Source of the DNA: Hetaerina americana
Taxonomy: Eukaryota; Arthropoda; Insecta; Odonata; Calopterygidae
Direction of reading: 5' to 3'
Length of the DNA: 64,000 nucleotides
Assembly: GCA_022747635.1 (NCBI GenBank)
Contig: JAKTNV010000023.1
Coordinates: 6,109,848-6,173,847 of the forward strand
Position numbers and translations under genes: made by a program. Positions 20,940-34,420 of the stretch are shown here, in pieces; position 1 is the first letter of the stretch; each line of letters opens with the position of its first letter. Below the pieces are notes generated by a model that made no database searches, was not told the origin of the DNA, and saw only the letters and a list, made by a program, of their open reading frames with translations.

Positions 20940-22647
20940 TATCATTGCAGAACAGAATTTCTGAAATTCTTCACGGAATGTCTGACTCCTGCTTTTAACC
21001 CTCCCGTCTCTAGCGATCTTTCCCTCACTCCAAGTTGTTGCTACTCTTTATCCCAAATCCAAACCGATTCCCGGGAGGTTTTTAAATTCCTTTGTAAGAT
21101 CCCCCTCCGTCGCTCCCCTGGCCCCGATGGCATAAGTCCTATATTTGTACGCAACTGCGCTTCCTCCCTCTCTCTTCCCTTAAGCCTCTTATTAAATCGC
21201 TGCTTTTCCCTCGGTACTTCCCCCCCCCCAATGGAAATCCGCTAATGTTATCCCTATTCTTAAAACTGGAATTAAAAATGAAATATCTAACTATCGCCCT
21301 ATCTCTTTACTACCTATTCTTTCTTCTGTTTGCGAGAGGATTATTCTCAACAGACTTTATTATTTTACTTCCCCTTTTCTATCTAGCAACCAACATGGTT
21401 TCCGTCCGGGCAGGTCATGCTTGACCAATTTAGCACTTTTTCAACACCACGCTGTTAGTGCGATAACAAGTAAGACTCAATTAGATGCCATCTTCTTGGA
21501 TTTCTCAAAAGCCTTCGACTCCCTCAATCATAACTTCCTCATCAATAAACTCAGTCAGCGTTTTAACGTTCATGGAAACTTTCTCAAATTACTGACCAGC
21601 TTTCTTTCGAATAGAAATCAGCGAGTAATACTATCTGGCGCCTCATCTCCTTGGTCCTCTGTGACATCTGGAGTTCCTCAAGGTAGTATTCTCGGACCAT
21701 ATCTTTTTAATCTGTACATTGATGACTTAGCTTCCCTAGTCCCGACCTCCCTAGCCCACACGTTACTATATGCCGACGACTGCAAAATTTTTAAGGAAAT
21801 TAATTCCCCCACGGATTGCTACCACCTTCAGGAGGCTTTAAATAAAATTTCAGAATGGTGCAGCACATGGATGCTAAATTTAAACTCAAATAAATGCAAT
21901 ACTCTAGTTCTCTCCCTAAAAAAATCTCCTCTTACCTTTAACTATACAATTAATTCAGTTCCTCTGAATCGTGTTGCTTCTGTCAAGGATCTTGGTGTAT
22001 TAACTGATCGCAAACTAAATTTCTCAGGTCATATCAAAGCAGTTAAATGCAAAGCCATGTCTCTTCTAGGTCTACTTTACCGCTACACAGAAATAAAAGA
22101 TGTACAATCTCTAACCGCATATTTCTCAACCATTATCTTACCATTAATTACCTACTGCTCCCCTATATGGTCAATGTCTGCCCTATCTAACCTTAATACC
22201 CTTAACACGATAACTAATTTTTTCAGTAAAATTGTCAAGTACAGAGTCCCCCATCTTCGGGACTCGCCCACTGAATCACTTCTTTCCTCGCTCTCGATTT
22301 GTAATCTCTCCACTCTACGTCTAAAATCCGATTTAAAACTCATGCATAACACCCTTAACTCCATTAACGACTGTCCTGAACTAATTTCTCTTATCAATTT
22401 CAGAGTTCCCCCCCGAGTTACCCGCGATCACTCTTTATTCCACCAACCCGTTCCCAGATTGTCCCTCACCAAACGGTCCCTTTTATTCCACCAACCCGTT
22501 CCCAGATTGTCCCTCACCAAACGGTCCCTTTTCTTCCGTCTCCCCGCTTTACTGAATTCCCTTCCCGAAAGTATTGACCCCCTCTCACTCCCAGCCAACA
22601 CATTTATAAACCTTTCTCTGACACATCTCTCACACCTCCCTCAATAG
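20940..22647 (+). pseudogene. LINE reverse transcriptase, one frameshift
   Basis: The frame is open from 20940 through SPGPDGISP (about 21117) to a run of ten C at 21220-21229. A one-base expansion there shifts the frame. In the next frame QWKSANVIPILK, NYRPISLLP, GFRPGRS, FLDFSKAFDSLNH, SGVPQGSILGPYLFNLYIDD and LLYADDCKIF (YADD at 21769-21780) follow in the canonical order of RT blocks 1-5, then the C-terminal region to the stop before 22648. With nine C the two halves would be in one frame, so a single slip, or a sequencing error, breaks it. A 48-bp in-frame duplication lies near the C-terminus. Confidence 0.9.
22434..22529 (+). repeat. 48-bp in-frame tandem duplication in LINE
   Basis: Two adjacent, essentially identical 48-bp units encode LFHQPVPRLSLTKRSL twice. 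The period is exactly 16 codons, so the frame is kept. It looks like replication slippage or strand transfer during reverse transcription. Confidence 0.95.
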
Positions 22648-22781
22648 TATAGTCTTGTTGATGTTTGTATGTTTGTGTCCTTATATGTTCCTGTTATATG
22701 TGTCACTGTAAATTGGCAATCCTGCTGTATGTGCACAATTTTTTACTAAATAAATAAATAAATAAAAATAAATAAATTACT

Positions 22782-23750
22782 TCATAGAGTCCGTACAAGG
22801 CTGCAAACAACTCCGCCGCATTTATATGCGACATGTTGGAAATTGGGAAAGAGCGGGAAATGTCCCATTCCGGGATCGCTACTCCTCCCTGGGTCAATGT
22901 TGCGTCTGTGTGCACTTCGAGGGTTGCTGTGGGTTGCTGTAGGCTGACGACCTCCTTATCCAGGATGTCCATTTGTATGACACGTTTCCATCCGGAGTCA
23001 TCCCGTTGATATACTTGCGATATAAGAAACATGGGGAGACGCAGGACCCATGCTATCCACGCCAAATATCCTGCTGCCTCAGGGATGTCCAATTGTCTTA
23101 ATTTTAACACGATCGGAATGAGGTTAGCCACCGTTCGCCTTGCTTTCGAAGTTAGTCGCAAAGTCATCCTCTGAGCATTCACTGTTACACCTCAGCATTT
23201 AAGTTCTCCAGTAGCTATCAATTGCGATTTCGGTATATTGACCGTGATGCCGAATTCCGTTTGAAGGTATTGCTGTATTTGAAATCCACACACTTTGTGC
23301 GGACTATATTGGAGCCAGTCGTCTAAATACGCTACTGATTTAGTATTAAATTTATTGTTCACAAATATGAGCACATCCTCTGCCCATCTTTACAAAATGG
23401 CAGGACTCAGTGGATGGCCCATGGGTAATCTAGTGAAGGCATAACGTTTATCCCCGTAACTTATACCATAGTATTTCCATTGGTGACAGTTCACAGGAAT
23501 TTGGTAAAATGCAGTTTTAAGATCCAGCTTAACTAACTAAGAACCTTTCGGAATGAGAGCAATAGCCTTAGCTGGCCCTAGTAATGAGAATTTTGGCTTG
23601 CGGACGTACAGCTTCCAAGGACTTAAGTCTTGAATGGATCGGTAGCCTCCGTCCGGCTTGGGGATTGCAAAGCACTTGAATGCACACTTAATGTGCCATG
23701 GCACGATGATTCCGGATTGTAGAAAGGAGTCAATAAATTTATCGAATATA
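22782..23750 (-). pseudogene. decayed RT-RNase H gene, DIRS/pararetro-like
   Basis: A single minus-strand frame from about 23750 to 22782 encodes an RT fingers block (IPKPDGGYRSIQDLSP), LDLKTAFYQIPV, RLPMGHPLSPAIL, the catalytic AYLDDWLQYSP (about 23330-23298), a thumb-like part with VNIPKSQL, and an RNase H start (VHTDATLTQGG near 22910, then HINAAELFAALYG). Three in-frame stops occur (near 23535, 23390 and 23190). YLDDWL and the RT-RNase H order without an intervening protease recall DIRS-type tyrosine-recombinase retroelements, but the RLPMGHPLSP block is atypical. I cannot exclude another RNase-H-bearing retroelement or an old pararetrovirus-like insertion. Both ends are cut, by the LINE tail on one side and a mariner relic on the other. 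Confidence 0.75.
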
Positions 23751-23774
23751 TTTGATACTTTAGTTTTGAAACTA

Positions 23775-24529
23775 GCAGCCCAGGTGGCGCCCCGAATGCT
23801 GCCAAGCTCATTGGTCACAGCCTGTTGTAACGCTTCCACCGAGCCGTGGTGACGTCCCTTTAGCACGCATTTGAGGCGTGGAATGAGGAAGAAGTCTGGT
23901 GGGGCATTGTCTAAAATATTTGGATCCTCACTTACATGGCCGAGAAGTTCTTGGCAGATCCGCGTGCGAGTTTCCTTTCGTTCGTCCGAGAGCACTCGCG
24001 GCACCAACTTCAAACACACCTTTCTCATGACCATGCTTCCGGTTACAAATCGATGTACATCATCTTGAGGGATGCAAAGTTCATTCTAAACCATGCGAGC
24101 ACTTCTGTAATGTAATCCTTGTCCAACAAAGCCTTCACTCTTGTAAGATTGCCCCGAACGCTTGCAGTCTTCATCATCTTCTTTGCCCTCCCGAAACAAC
24201 TAACGCCACAAAAAAATACCCAATCTTTGGCGTTGTCACCACACGTTGCCTTGAGCATACGGTACCTTTGAGTCTCTTTCCCGTTTTTGCCCAGTGCCAC
24301 GCATAATTTGATGCGATAGCGCTTTTCCAAAAACCGGTTCATGACGGAGCGTAACGAGAGGTTTCACAAACGAACACTGCGCACTCCGCAAAGGCTGGGA
24401 GTCAACCGCCAAGGGCCTCCAGACTTTCCCGGGACTCCCCTCCCTCGAACCCGGCCAGAGAAACCGCCACCCAACCGTCAGTCTATCCGGGAAAAAATAA
24501 GTCATACTACTTTTGGGACAGACTTTGCA
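23775..24529 (-). mobile_element. internally deleted mariner relic
   Basis: The minus strand starts with a terminal repeat tip (GTCTGTCCCAAAAGTAGTAT, 24524 downward) and a 5' leader, then MNRFLEKRYRIKLCVALGKN (24342 downward), similar to the N-terminus of the intact transposase at 57728. It jumps to KLVPRVLSDERKETR (about 24010) and then to PPDFFLIPRLKCVLKGRHHG (about 23905), skipping the first two catalytic aspartates. The other terminal repeat is lost where the RT-RNase H relic begins. Frameshifts separate the blocks. Dead. Confidence 0.8.
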
Positions 24530-26700
24530 TATCGCCAGAAGATAGACAGAGGGCGCACCTGAAGACACTATCTAGGATTGAGTTTATTCCAGGAAAATTG
24601 AAGGTGCTCCAGAGCCTGGAGACGAAGGATTATCAACCGAGCTACCACGGAAATAAATAAGTCATTTCAGTAAAGAAAACGTTTACGGTAATACGTGTGA
24701 ATACTGTGACATTTTCTTATCGACCTGACCGATATGGATAATTTAATGGAATAAGTGCATCAAGCCCATAACTTGCTCCAATATTTCGTTATAGTCAACT
24801 TAATCGAAATAATGCAGAGCACAGCAGAAATGCGTGGACCACATGAAGGACCACACGTGTACCAATTGGGTGAAATCTTGAATTTACCCACATACGATAG
24901 TGTAACTCTCTATAGCACGACTGAAACCATATGGACGATTCTATATGTGCTCGACACACTCGATAGCTGATATACTCGTAGATGGTGCTTTCGTAAGAGA
25001 CGATGGCAAAGCTGCTGCATTTGAGGAGAGTTTACCCCATCCCCTCAAACGCATGCACTCCCTTTCCATTAAATATCTCTTGCCCGGAACTCATCTCACG
25101 GGTCACATTTAATTCATTAACGCGTAGTCCACAAGGTAGCTTGAAGTTTTCCCCTGGAGAATTTCTTTTTCAGACATTAAGGAAGATTTATTTCCATTCA
25201 TATTTATTTCCAGTGTACAATGTTTCTGTCGCAACTATATTTTGCCAGTGGATCATTCCAGCCAACGCAAGACATCTTTCAGCTGTTTTATTGTTTATTG
25301 AATTCGCAAATAAATTCAACTGACATACAGTCCATTCTTCGAATAATGCTGGAGCCAGCGCACGAAGCCTTTGTGTTTTCCGTGGTGATTAATTAGATGC
25401 GTCGGCTTCGGTGGCCGTTCCTCAAATTCCCATACTCTCCGGGGTCGATGCTTCGCCGCATCGTCGATATCAATCGCGCGTGGATGGCCGACGGCTGGAG
25501 AAATGAATGTCGCACGGGCCGAGGGAGAGAGCGGACGGTTTCGGATGAATTGAAACCGAAAGGAAAAGGATGCCGTGGGTGGGAGAGGATAAGACACCAG
25601 GGGGGCGGGGTAGGGACGAGTTCCGGGGGTGGCGGACGGAGATGAGACGAGAGGTGCGGGCGGGGGAGGGTTGCTCCGTGGGGAGTCGCCGTACAATGCA
25701 CACCGTCAACCGCAGGGAAGCCAAGACTTTTCCCGTTCTATCGACCGGGGACGAGGCATGAGGGGGATGTCGGGGGTTGGGGGTGCACGTGTGTGAGAGT
25801 GAGGGGAGCGCGAGGGCGAACGAGTCCCCCCCATCGGAAGATATCCCGCCCGGTGGTCCAAAAGGGGCCACCACCGGGGCCACCACCAGCACCCCCTCCG
25901 ACCCCCCGGTCTGGGGCCGCGCTCTTCTCATTCGGCGACAGAGTTTGGGGTTGCGGGCGGGGATCGCCTGGGGAGTGAACGATGCGGAGGGCAGGCCGGC
26001 CATTCATTCCTCCTCGGACGCCTTCCCTCCTCCTCCTGCCTCCGCGCCCTCCCCCTCCCTCCCACCCGCCCTCTCCACTCCTTCGCCGCCCGACGACGAC
26101 AAATAGATCGCTCGGGTGTGGTGGGCGTCAGGACCTCCGGTTGAGTTAATCGACTTACGGAAAGGGGACCGAGTTAATTTGGGCCCCGCGGGAGGGCGGT
26201 CAAAGCTAAATAAGTGCCTCATTTGGACTCCCGAATGACCGCTGCTCTGGGGAAGAAACCCGGGAAATACGGTTCGGCACTCACGGCACGGAATGAATCG
26301 GGAGGGAAAAGAATTGAGTTGCATTGCCGATTGGGGGGAGGGGGGGAGAGAGGAGTCGTCGTGGTGGCCTCGCGTTTCGAACCCGGACCCCAAAGCAAGG
26401 CTGGTGCCATCTGTACGGCCTGGGTTGAAATCAGGGAGTATGGGATGCGAATAAAAAATATGCCATGAGGAGAGGAAATGATATTCGCAGACCCCCACGT
26501 GCATGCGGAAGCGGAGGGATATGCGGAAATTGAAGGGGGGAGGGAGTCAAAAGGTACTCATTCCGTAAGAGAAACGGGAAACTGCAAAATATTAAAAGAA
26601 AAATGACGGCGGAATTTTTGACAAAAGGCGTCAAGTCAAATGAATAGTTTTAAAAACAATCATTCGAGGGGGTCTACAGGAAAATTCCATTCGTCCAAAA
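24530..26700. other. unassigned region with GC-rich patch 25400-26200
   Basis: 24530-25390 shows nothing supportable. 25400-26200 is markedly GC-rich with long frames on both strands (177 aa on minus at 25470-26003, 109 aa on plus) made of Pro, Ser, Arg and Gly. That is typical of biased composition, and no domain is recognised. A B-box-like word on the minus strand near 26375 hints at an old tRNA-derived repeat. Confidence 0.45.
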
Positions 26701-26704
26701 TATT

Positions 26705-26870
26705 TCGTGTAGTTGGTGGGGTGGGAGGTTCGTGGGGAGCACGCTCTGCTCCTGACCCGAGGGCCTTGTTTCAAATCCCTGCCCACCATCGGCTTCGACT
26801 GAGGAGCAAGATTCCTTCGGCACCCTTCATTTCGGGGAAACCGCGGGTGACAGAGGATAAAGGTATCGTT
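26705..26870 (+). mobile_element. SINE relic with B box
   Basis: AGTTGGTGGGGTGGGAGG, then GACCCGAGGGCCTTG and TTTCAAATCC resembles a tRNA-derived head with a B box. The GACC(C/G)GAGGGCC word is shared with SINE-B heads at 46 kb and 54 kb. Downstream (AAGATTCCTTCGGCACCC, then GGGGAAACC) is loosely like the SINE-B body. It is an old or related family member. Confidence 0.5.
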
Positions 26871-29800
26871 CCGTGAAAACGTGGATTTCATATTCTTTAT
26901 ATAATACACGTATGTAAACTTAAACATCCACCACCTATGAAATCCACCAATACATCCCACGAATTAAGCTATTATCACATAATTATAGTGCATTTCTCTA
27001 TCGTCTCGCGCATGGATCTCACGCGTGCCATTATAACTGCACCTTCATTTATAGTTTTCTGTTCCATCTGGTTCTAATCTGGAGGCAATAGTTGCCAGGA
27101 ATTTTCTAAGGCAAATCCATACATTTCACAACAATTTTCGCTCAAGTTTTTCACTTCCACGAGGGAAAAAAATCATGATATGGAATAATTTTAGCCCCAA
27201 GAATTTCACTGGTAGGGGAGCCCAAAACGAGAAGCTATTACTCTCGATCTATTACATATTTTAATTTATGTTCACTAATTATTTTTATTGGAGCATTTTT
27301 CCGATAATTTCTGCCTCTAGTTTCTAATGCTTCTTTTATAACCAATTTGTCTATCAAAACAATCTCTGGATGACCTAGTAACGAGTCTGACCGAGAACAG
27401 CAACTTTATTTGGACGTTCGATAGCATTTAGGAGAGCTCCTACTTTGACTGAACCACATATTGAATAAAGCAGCATATACTTTAGATCGCGCGTTAGTGT
27501 TAATAAGGAACTGACTAAGGAATTAAATATATTGCAGTTCAAATACTTTCCGCAACGTTTTTATTTACCACGAGAAGAATGCATGACTAGAAGTAGTTTA
27601 AATATGTGGGCGGCGGCCGGTCATGCAGTTTTATTCCAATGCATATTTTCAGATATTTGACATTCACTTTAATTCGGACACACACTTCTTCTAGGTACTT
27701 CCATTTAATTGAAAACTAAAGCAGATATGAATGAAATCAATAATGACCATTAATTTATTAATGAAGGATGTCAAGGGGAAATTTTGATATCCTATTTTCA
27801 TTATAATGGTTGGTCACGTGGCACAGGGGCCAAACGGTGCATCGAAACCTTCTCATTAAAATGGCGGAAAATTTTCAACGTCACCATCCTAACCTACTTG
27901 ACAAAAAATGGGATCGAACCCGTAAAATAGAGAAAAAGTTGCAGCTAGGGGAAAAAGTAGATCATCATTGAAATTAATTAAGCAGACGAAGGATACAGTT
28001 TAAACCTGAACACGAAGAATTCTATAAAAGGACACATCTGAAGACGGGCGCCACGCTGCGAGCACAGACACGGGCACGTGGGGAGCCGGGGCAGGGACCT
28101 GGTGGGAAGGAACAGATCGGAAAGGCAAGGGAAGACATTTGACGGACATCGAGCTCACACTGACCTGTGCTGAGTGGGACTCGCCGGAAAAAATTAAATA
28201 AAAGGGTCAAAGAAGAAATGGGAAGAAATAAATTAGCAGCACGGGAAAAAATTAATTGAATTGCAGCCCTCGGTGTATTAGAATCACGGAGACAAAGGAA
28301 AAACACCAGAGAATGGAAGAAATAATTGGAATTCGGAGCTGGAGGTGGTTGCTAAAGAACAGATGATTAGAGAACATCATGCGTTTAGTAGAGAAGAAAG
28401 ATGAAGTGAATCACGAGAGGGAGAAGAACAGGCAGATGGACTGACTGCACGAATGAAAAATCTTCATTACTCTAGTCACCCAGTCACCATAGAGCAAACG
28501 CATTCGCCTTTTAAATATGATGAGATTGTTTTCTAAAAATGCCATAAAGTGAAAATAGTAGACGTGGTCGCACAAGTATGATCGGGGTTTCCCAAACTTA
28601 TGTCAGTCTAAAAGGGATCGTTTCATTGCGATTTTTTATTGAAATCATTGCAGAAGATAAATACTGACAAGGAAGAACTGCGCATTTAAATCAAAGCACA
28701 GCCAATGACAAGTGTATTTTCGTCCTAAACAAGTGTGCATTGTCCGATGGCGTCGCAGTGATAGGCATTTCCAAGCGTTTTTTAAAAAGTTTCCACACAC
28801 AAAAATCGCAATTAATCACGTAAAGTCACCCTAGTATGCGGTGTAATATTATTTGCAAACAATCATAAGAATATATAGTTGTAATTTTCTTACGCGTCAA
28901 CAATATTCGTTGTTCTACCAATAAAGTGAAGATTAGGCTCACCAAAAGTTACGGAATATGAAACCAGACAGAACCACTACTTTTCATATAATTCTGGTAA
29001 GAATGTAGGAGAAAAATTATTGATAATGTTAATAAGTTTTTCAGCATTTAAAGTCACCTTAATACTTTAATAGAAAGCGCACATATCCCTGTATAGGTTT
29101 ACAACGAAGTTACATTTTAATAGCCAGTAAAAATAGAAAAAATATTTAATAACGAACAAGCGTGTAACGCTTTCCTATAATTGCAAAATAAAACCCTTCA
29201 ATTTGGACATCCATACTTTAAATTTTAAACGCCAAAGTCCACCCATTACCGTAAATAAAACATCCAAAATTCTTTCAATCCATTCGTAAGTTCTTCGGAT
29301 TCGCCGTTGGTGGTCACACGATTGCCCACCCTAATCATTATCGATCCCATTAAGCCACCATATCGACAGATTACAGAGTAACTTCACCGTCAATCATTAT
29401 TCAAATGATAGTGCACCTGGCGGGGCGTGATTGGGAGAGAAGAATTTTGTGTGTGGAGTCAAATCGACCGCGGATGTAATTAACCGGCCGCTTCTTCAAA
29501 CAGTCAAATTGGGAACCGGTTCGGGCCGTGACGCCGACCGCATTCCCTCGAGCAATCGGGTCCAACGTTCGTGCGCGCCGTGGGCGGGCGTGGATGGAAC
29601 TTTTCAGCACGCAACACTCTCCCCTCGCCGCACCGAAGCGAGAGCGTCCCCGATCGCCACGCACGCCCCGAGGTAAGGAAACCCAGCGTTTCACTCATTC
29701 CGCCCTAGGTGATTGATCCTATGATTACAACGCATGTGCTTGAAAACCACTTCAAAGTCTTGAGACGACGAACAATGGACGTTGTCCGGTTGACTCAAGA

Positions 29801-32800
29801 GGCCGGTTTGGATAGGCGGCAGCGCCGCTCACCTCTGGTGGCGGAAGAATTTGAAGTGGATTCCTTTCCCTGTTTCATCCGCTCTTTTTCCTCGACACAC
29901 ACCATAGACGTTTCGCGAGCTCTTACGGTTCTGTCAAACAATACAATTTGGAATATCCTCATTGGGCAGTAACAATGGTTTACTCTGGCAGTAGTGACCT
30001 GGTATTAACGCAGTAACCAGTTAATCCCCCCTTCTATTTGGTTGTTCCTCTGTCACCCGACTGGAAACGACACAGATTTGACTTTGGAGTGGGTTGGCCA
30101 AAGTTATCACCCAGAAAACTCGGCTTCACCCTTTAAACCAACTCGCCACTTCAAAGTATTCCAAGACCGGGAATAAATTCCGTATAGAACTGGTCAGGAG
30201 TTGAATTCAGGAAGTTTGCAGGTGCTGTTGCTACAGAATCATTTCCCATGACTAGGATCACCACACACTGATATTTTTCACATTCAGTATTCAGATACTT
30301 TCAAATTTGTTCAATGCTCAACGCCAAAGAAATGAACGTTTTGAGCGAGACAGTAAAGAGAGTGTAATTGCGGGTAAATGCATCCGAAATGACGGATACT
30401 GGAAATGGCAGGAATGATTGGTAAACAGCAGATCAACTGTATGAGTGAGAAGTTCTGTGAATATTTGCAGAAATTTTATGAAAGATGTTCAATCAAGAAA
30501 GAAGAGATTAAAAATTGCATGAATTTAGACAGGAAAGATAATATTAGTGTGCTGAACCTTTAAAAATTGAAATTTTGTCCCCTGAAGTATTAATTGCAGA
30601 GTAATTTAGTTCACGAGTACTCGTTTTCACTTGAGTGTAAGGAAGAGAAACTTGAGTGTGCAAGGATATGAATGATTGCGGAGGGTGTATGATAAAAATA
30701 GTAATTACTACCAAATCTCAAACACAAGGTTAAACCAAAATTAAATACCTATTTTCATCGCTGCCCTAGAGAGGCCAGCAGCATATACCGGAGTTTTCTC
30801 CAGTTCACAATTCCCTTGTGTACTTGCTATTGATTGATTGTACACGTGTATAACCTGTGAATGAATCATATATAACTTAATAATTGATTTGAAATTAGTG
30901 GGGATGGGGAAGTACCCGCGGTAAAAAAGGGAGACATGCAGGGAGAATGAAGGGATGTGAACTGGATGCACCGAAAAGTAATAGTAAGAAAAAAGTATGA
31001 AGATGATTTATCACGCCGGTTAATTTAAGTCGGTACGAGTACAAAGGCCGAGAAATATGAGAAGACTCAGAAACACAAGAGCACGTACCGGAGCTAGGTA
31101 TGAATGTGACGGTGGTAGAAGAAGTATACAAGGACGGGGCAGTGAAAAAGAAATAGTACAGAGAATAAGTTTCTTGTCGAAGACAAAATGAAGCCTTTTT
31201 CTTGGCCAAAATCACTCCAAATAGGAAGAGCTTGTAAGTTATGTGCATGCTGAAACCGTTATTCCCAAGCTCTCTCAGTTCTATAATTCTCTCATCTTTT
31301 ATTAATGATCTCTCCTAACGCTTCGGATTGTATATCTTTATCATCATCATTATAGATCCATGCTTCCTGTTCACACACGAGATCGACTATAATTTAAACA
31401 GCGGCAATCGAGTCAGACCTAATTTTGATTTTCTGTCAAACCGTTAGCGTCACAAATGTCATCATTACCTCGGACGGATGCCAAAGTCTACAGGTAGCTG
31501 CAGAGTCTACGAGAGACCCAACGTGTGAAGGATAATCTCAGGCTTCCTACCCTCTCATTTAGCTTCTACCCCGTCCCCCCATGCCCCATCTATAAATCCT
31601 TATGTTTTGGACACCTGGCCCTCATATTCCGGGAGAGGCCCTAAGATTCGACTGCAAAATGGATTCCATTTTCCCGAAAGATTGGGTTAAATGTTGTTAC
31701 ACATGGAATATGAACAGAAAAGAGAAGAAAAGCCATTCCGCGATATGCCTGACAGGTCTAGGACCTTGACTGAGTTTACGATAAAACACTCATGACTGGG
31801 GGAATACTCCCAAAGAATTTCCTAGTCAGACTAGTAATTGTGTTCCTAAGGTTTAAAATATATATACCGGGCTAAAAAGCAACAATATTTACCCTGAGTG
31901 TGATGTGAGTTTGAAATTACTATAACTACAGTGAACATTTGCTTTTCTTCATATATTCTTGATTCAGGGTTATCTTGTGAACCTCTAAAATGTAATCTAC
32001 TCGTCACATTTTCTCTTACCTTCAGCATCAAGGACCCGGGTAGAGAACAAGATTATTTCAAAACCCGGCCATTCGGGTTTTAAAAAGCTCGGTTACCGAT
32101 ATGGCCAGAATAATGTGCCGCCAATAATTCATAAGTAGCCAATTCAAGGAATGGGAATTCGTAAGTATGCCGTTTTGTCAACTAGGCATTTTTACGAGGA
32201 GATCTTGGACACACTGAAGCATAAGGAAGAAGTACATTTGTTTAGAGAAATTTGAACGTGTATAAGAACAGTCTTTCCCTACCAGTTTATTAGCTTTTGA
32301 AAAGTAGGAATTACGATGCCCATATATCGCATGTTACCTTCAGAAGATATTAGTAAGAATACCAGCAATAAATCAATGCAAGTCAGTGAACCTGTAAACA
32401 AAACGAACGAATACAGATTAAGAGGCAATTTCAAAGGAATAATTCTACACATACTGATAAAACAACGATGTATTTCGCACTCGTAAAAACAATAGAGACA
32501 CACATTTCGTAGATACTTAACTTTCAGTTCGCTTTAATTTGCCGCAGCATCTAATATTATTTAGAGGCAATATATTACGTTGGATATATCAATAACATAT
32601 TCCATTTACCTATTTTCCAATTCTGTCGCACATATATAAAAATAGCTCGAGTTCAATTAATGTATTTCACTCATTCCCTTATCCATAGGCGAGATTTCAT
32701 GAAATAATGAATAATCGATCCATCCGTCATAGTGTTCCGACGACGGCAGAGGACGACCTAATGACTTCGTGCATACGAATCGGATTCTGGAGATCAACAA

Positions 32801-34420
32801 TAGGGAGACTAACGCAAATACAAATCAGTTACCCATTGCTACCGCATGCTTGAACTTTTTGGGGCAGCCTTCTTCGAAAACGACCGGTGTGACGTCGTTC
32901 AAAAGAAACCGTATTAATTAAAAGTGAACCGCAAACCGGCAAAACCTACAATTTCAAAGAAAAATCATGAGGACGTCACGTAATTACGGTTATTTTTCCA
33001 GTGTTGTTTTATTTAGCTTTTCAAACTTGAATTTTCGACTCGCACACTTTATTTTCCGGAGAGCCATCCATCCTTGACAGACGTCGGAGGAAGCCGACAT
33101 TCAAGCGTGTCTTTAATAGAATTCCCGGAAAGTGGCAGTGACGAGGTAAATGCAGGGTAAAGTGATAATGACGAGGACATTCCAGGCGGTAATCATAGCA
33201 TTCGGGGCACTCTCCAACATCCGGGAGAAGCGATGATCACTAGGAAATAAACATCAAGGCCTCCTCTTCTTCCCCTTGGTTGATGATAGCGTCGACGCCG
33301 CACTGATGGGAAATTTGGCTAGACATCTTCCAATCCTGGGGCAATCCAGGATTGACCGATATACGTACATGTTTCAGACGTGTCAGTTTTCCCTCTGCTT
33401 TTCGTGTCCACTGAAACTGTCCATCGCACGAATTTAAAAATAAGGACACTGGAGGAAGATTTTCGACGCAAGCGAGGTCCAGGTCTTATTGGAACAAAGG
33501 CATTATTAGGACAGCCAAAATGACTGAATCGCATATATACGATGTGCATGATACACGTAGTATGTGTGCAATCTACCTACACACATCCGTTGGCTCCCGC
33601 AACTGGAGTTTGACGCTCACAATTTCTGCCAAGGATCTTTCTCGAGGGCTGAGGTCCCATAATACTAAGGGAAGCGAATAAAGAAGGTGAAATTAACGTT
33701 TCCTCTTGAGAAAATTATTCAAAATTTTAAAACCCAATTTCCAAAGACTGTGAAGTGAGTTTTCAACTACTGTCGATTCAGTGAAGCTGAAGCTCAAAGA
33801 GAAATAATTTATAACTTATGTTAATTCACTTTATGGCATTTCATTATAAATTACTATCGTTGAAAACTTTCTGCAAGATCACTGTAATATCCAAAAAAGT
33901 AATAACAACAAATTACAACATCATCAAGGTTTTGTAAAAGTTAGCCATAATAACATCGGTAAAATTATCTGAGGCGATCCCAACGAAATTCTTGTGAAAT
34001 TGCAGAGAAAAACATTCCACCTTCGAATCCTGCCCTACCCCGACAAATCGCCGATAGCGGAGTCCTTCACCCGTCCCCCCCCCCCACCAGGTGCTTCGCG
34101 CCGCTTGGCCACTCGGGAGGAGAGAGCACATGTGCCGGTCGCCATCGTGAGCGCCAAGGAGCGCCCGGCGGGGAATCCTTTACCCACGACATCTCGTTGC
34201 GGCCGCGTGGCTGTTGTGAGCCGTTTTATTCGAGCGCATTACAGGTCGGAGGTGAGCGCTTTGTAATTACTTCGAAGTGTAAGGAGCCGCTTGCAAATTG
34301 GCCCTCTCATTCCAAGCGCTGGCTAAACTGAGAGCAGCACTCATTATTGCCTCAAGTGCACAAAGGATGCAATTTGGGGAAATTAAAATGGAAGGAGGGC
34401 ATGGATTCCGGACGTCCGTT

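Larger units (their letters stand above)
20940..22777 (+). mobile_element. 5'-truncated jockey/CR1-group LINE
   Basis: The element begins inside the reverse transcriptase domain, runs through the C-terminal region, and ends in a short 3' UTR and an (AAATA)-rich tail at 22741-22777. The endonuclease domain is missing, as in 5'-truncated copies. Its 3' end abuts the minus-strand RT-RNase H relic at 22782, suggesting it inserted into it. No target-site duplication could be identified. Confidence 0.88.

Noticed and set aside
25470..26003. 177-aa minus-strand open frame in the GC-rich patch
   Set aside because: Pro/Ser/Arg-rich, overlapped by long frames on both strands, no domain or start context; explained by GC bias.
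27820..27870. Hammerhead-like GGTGCATCGAAACC
   Set aside because: GAAAC is present but there is no CUGANGA at the right distance and no flanking inverted repeat.
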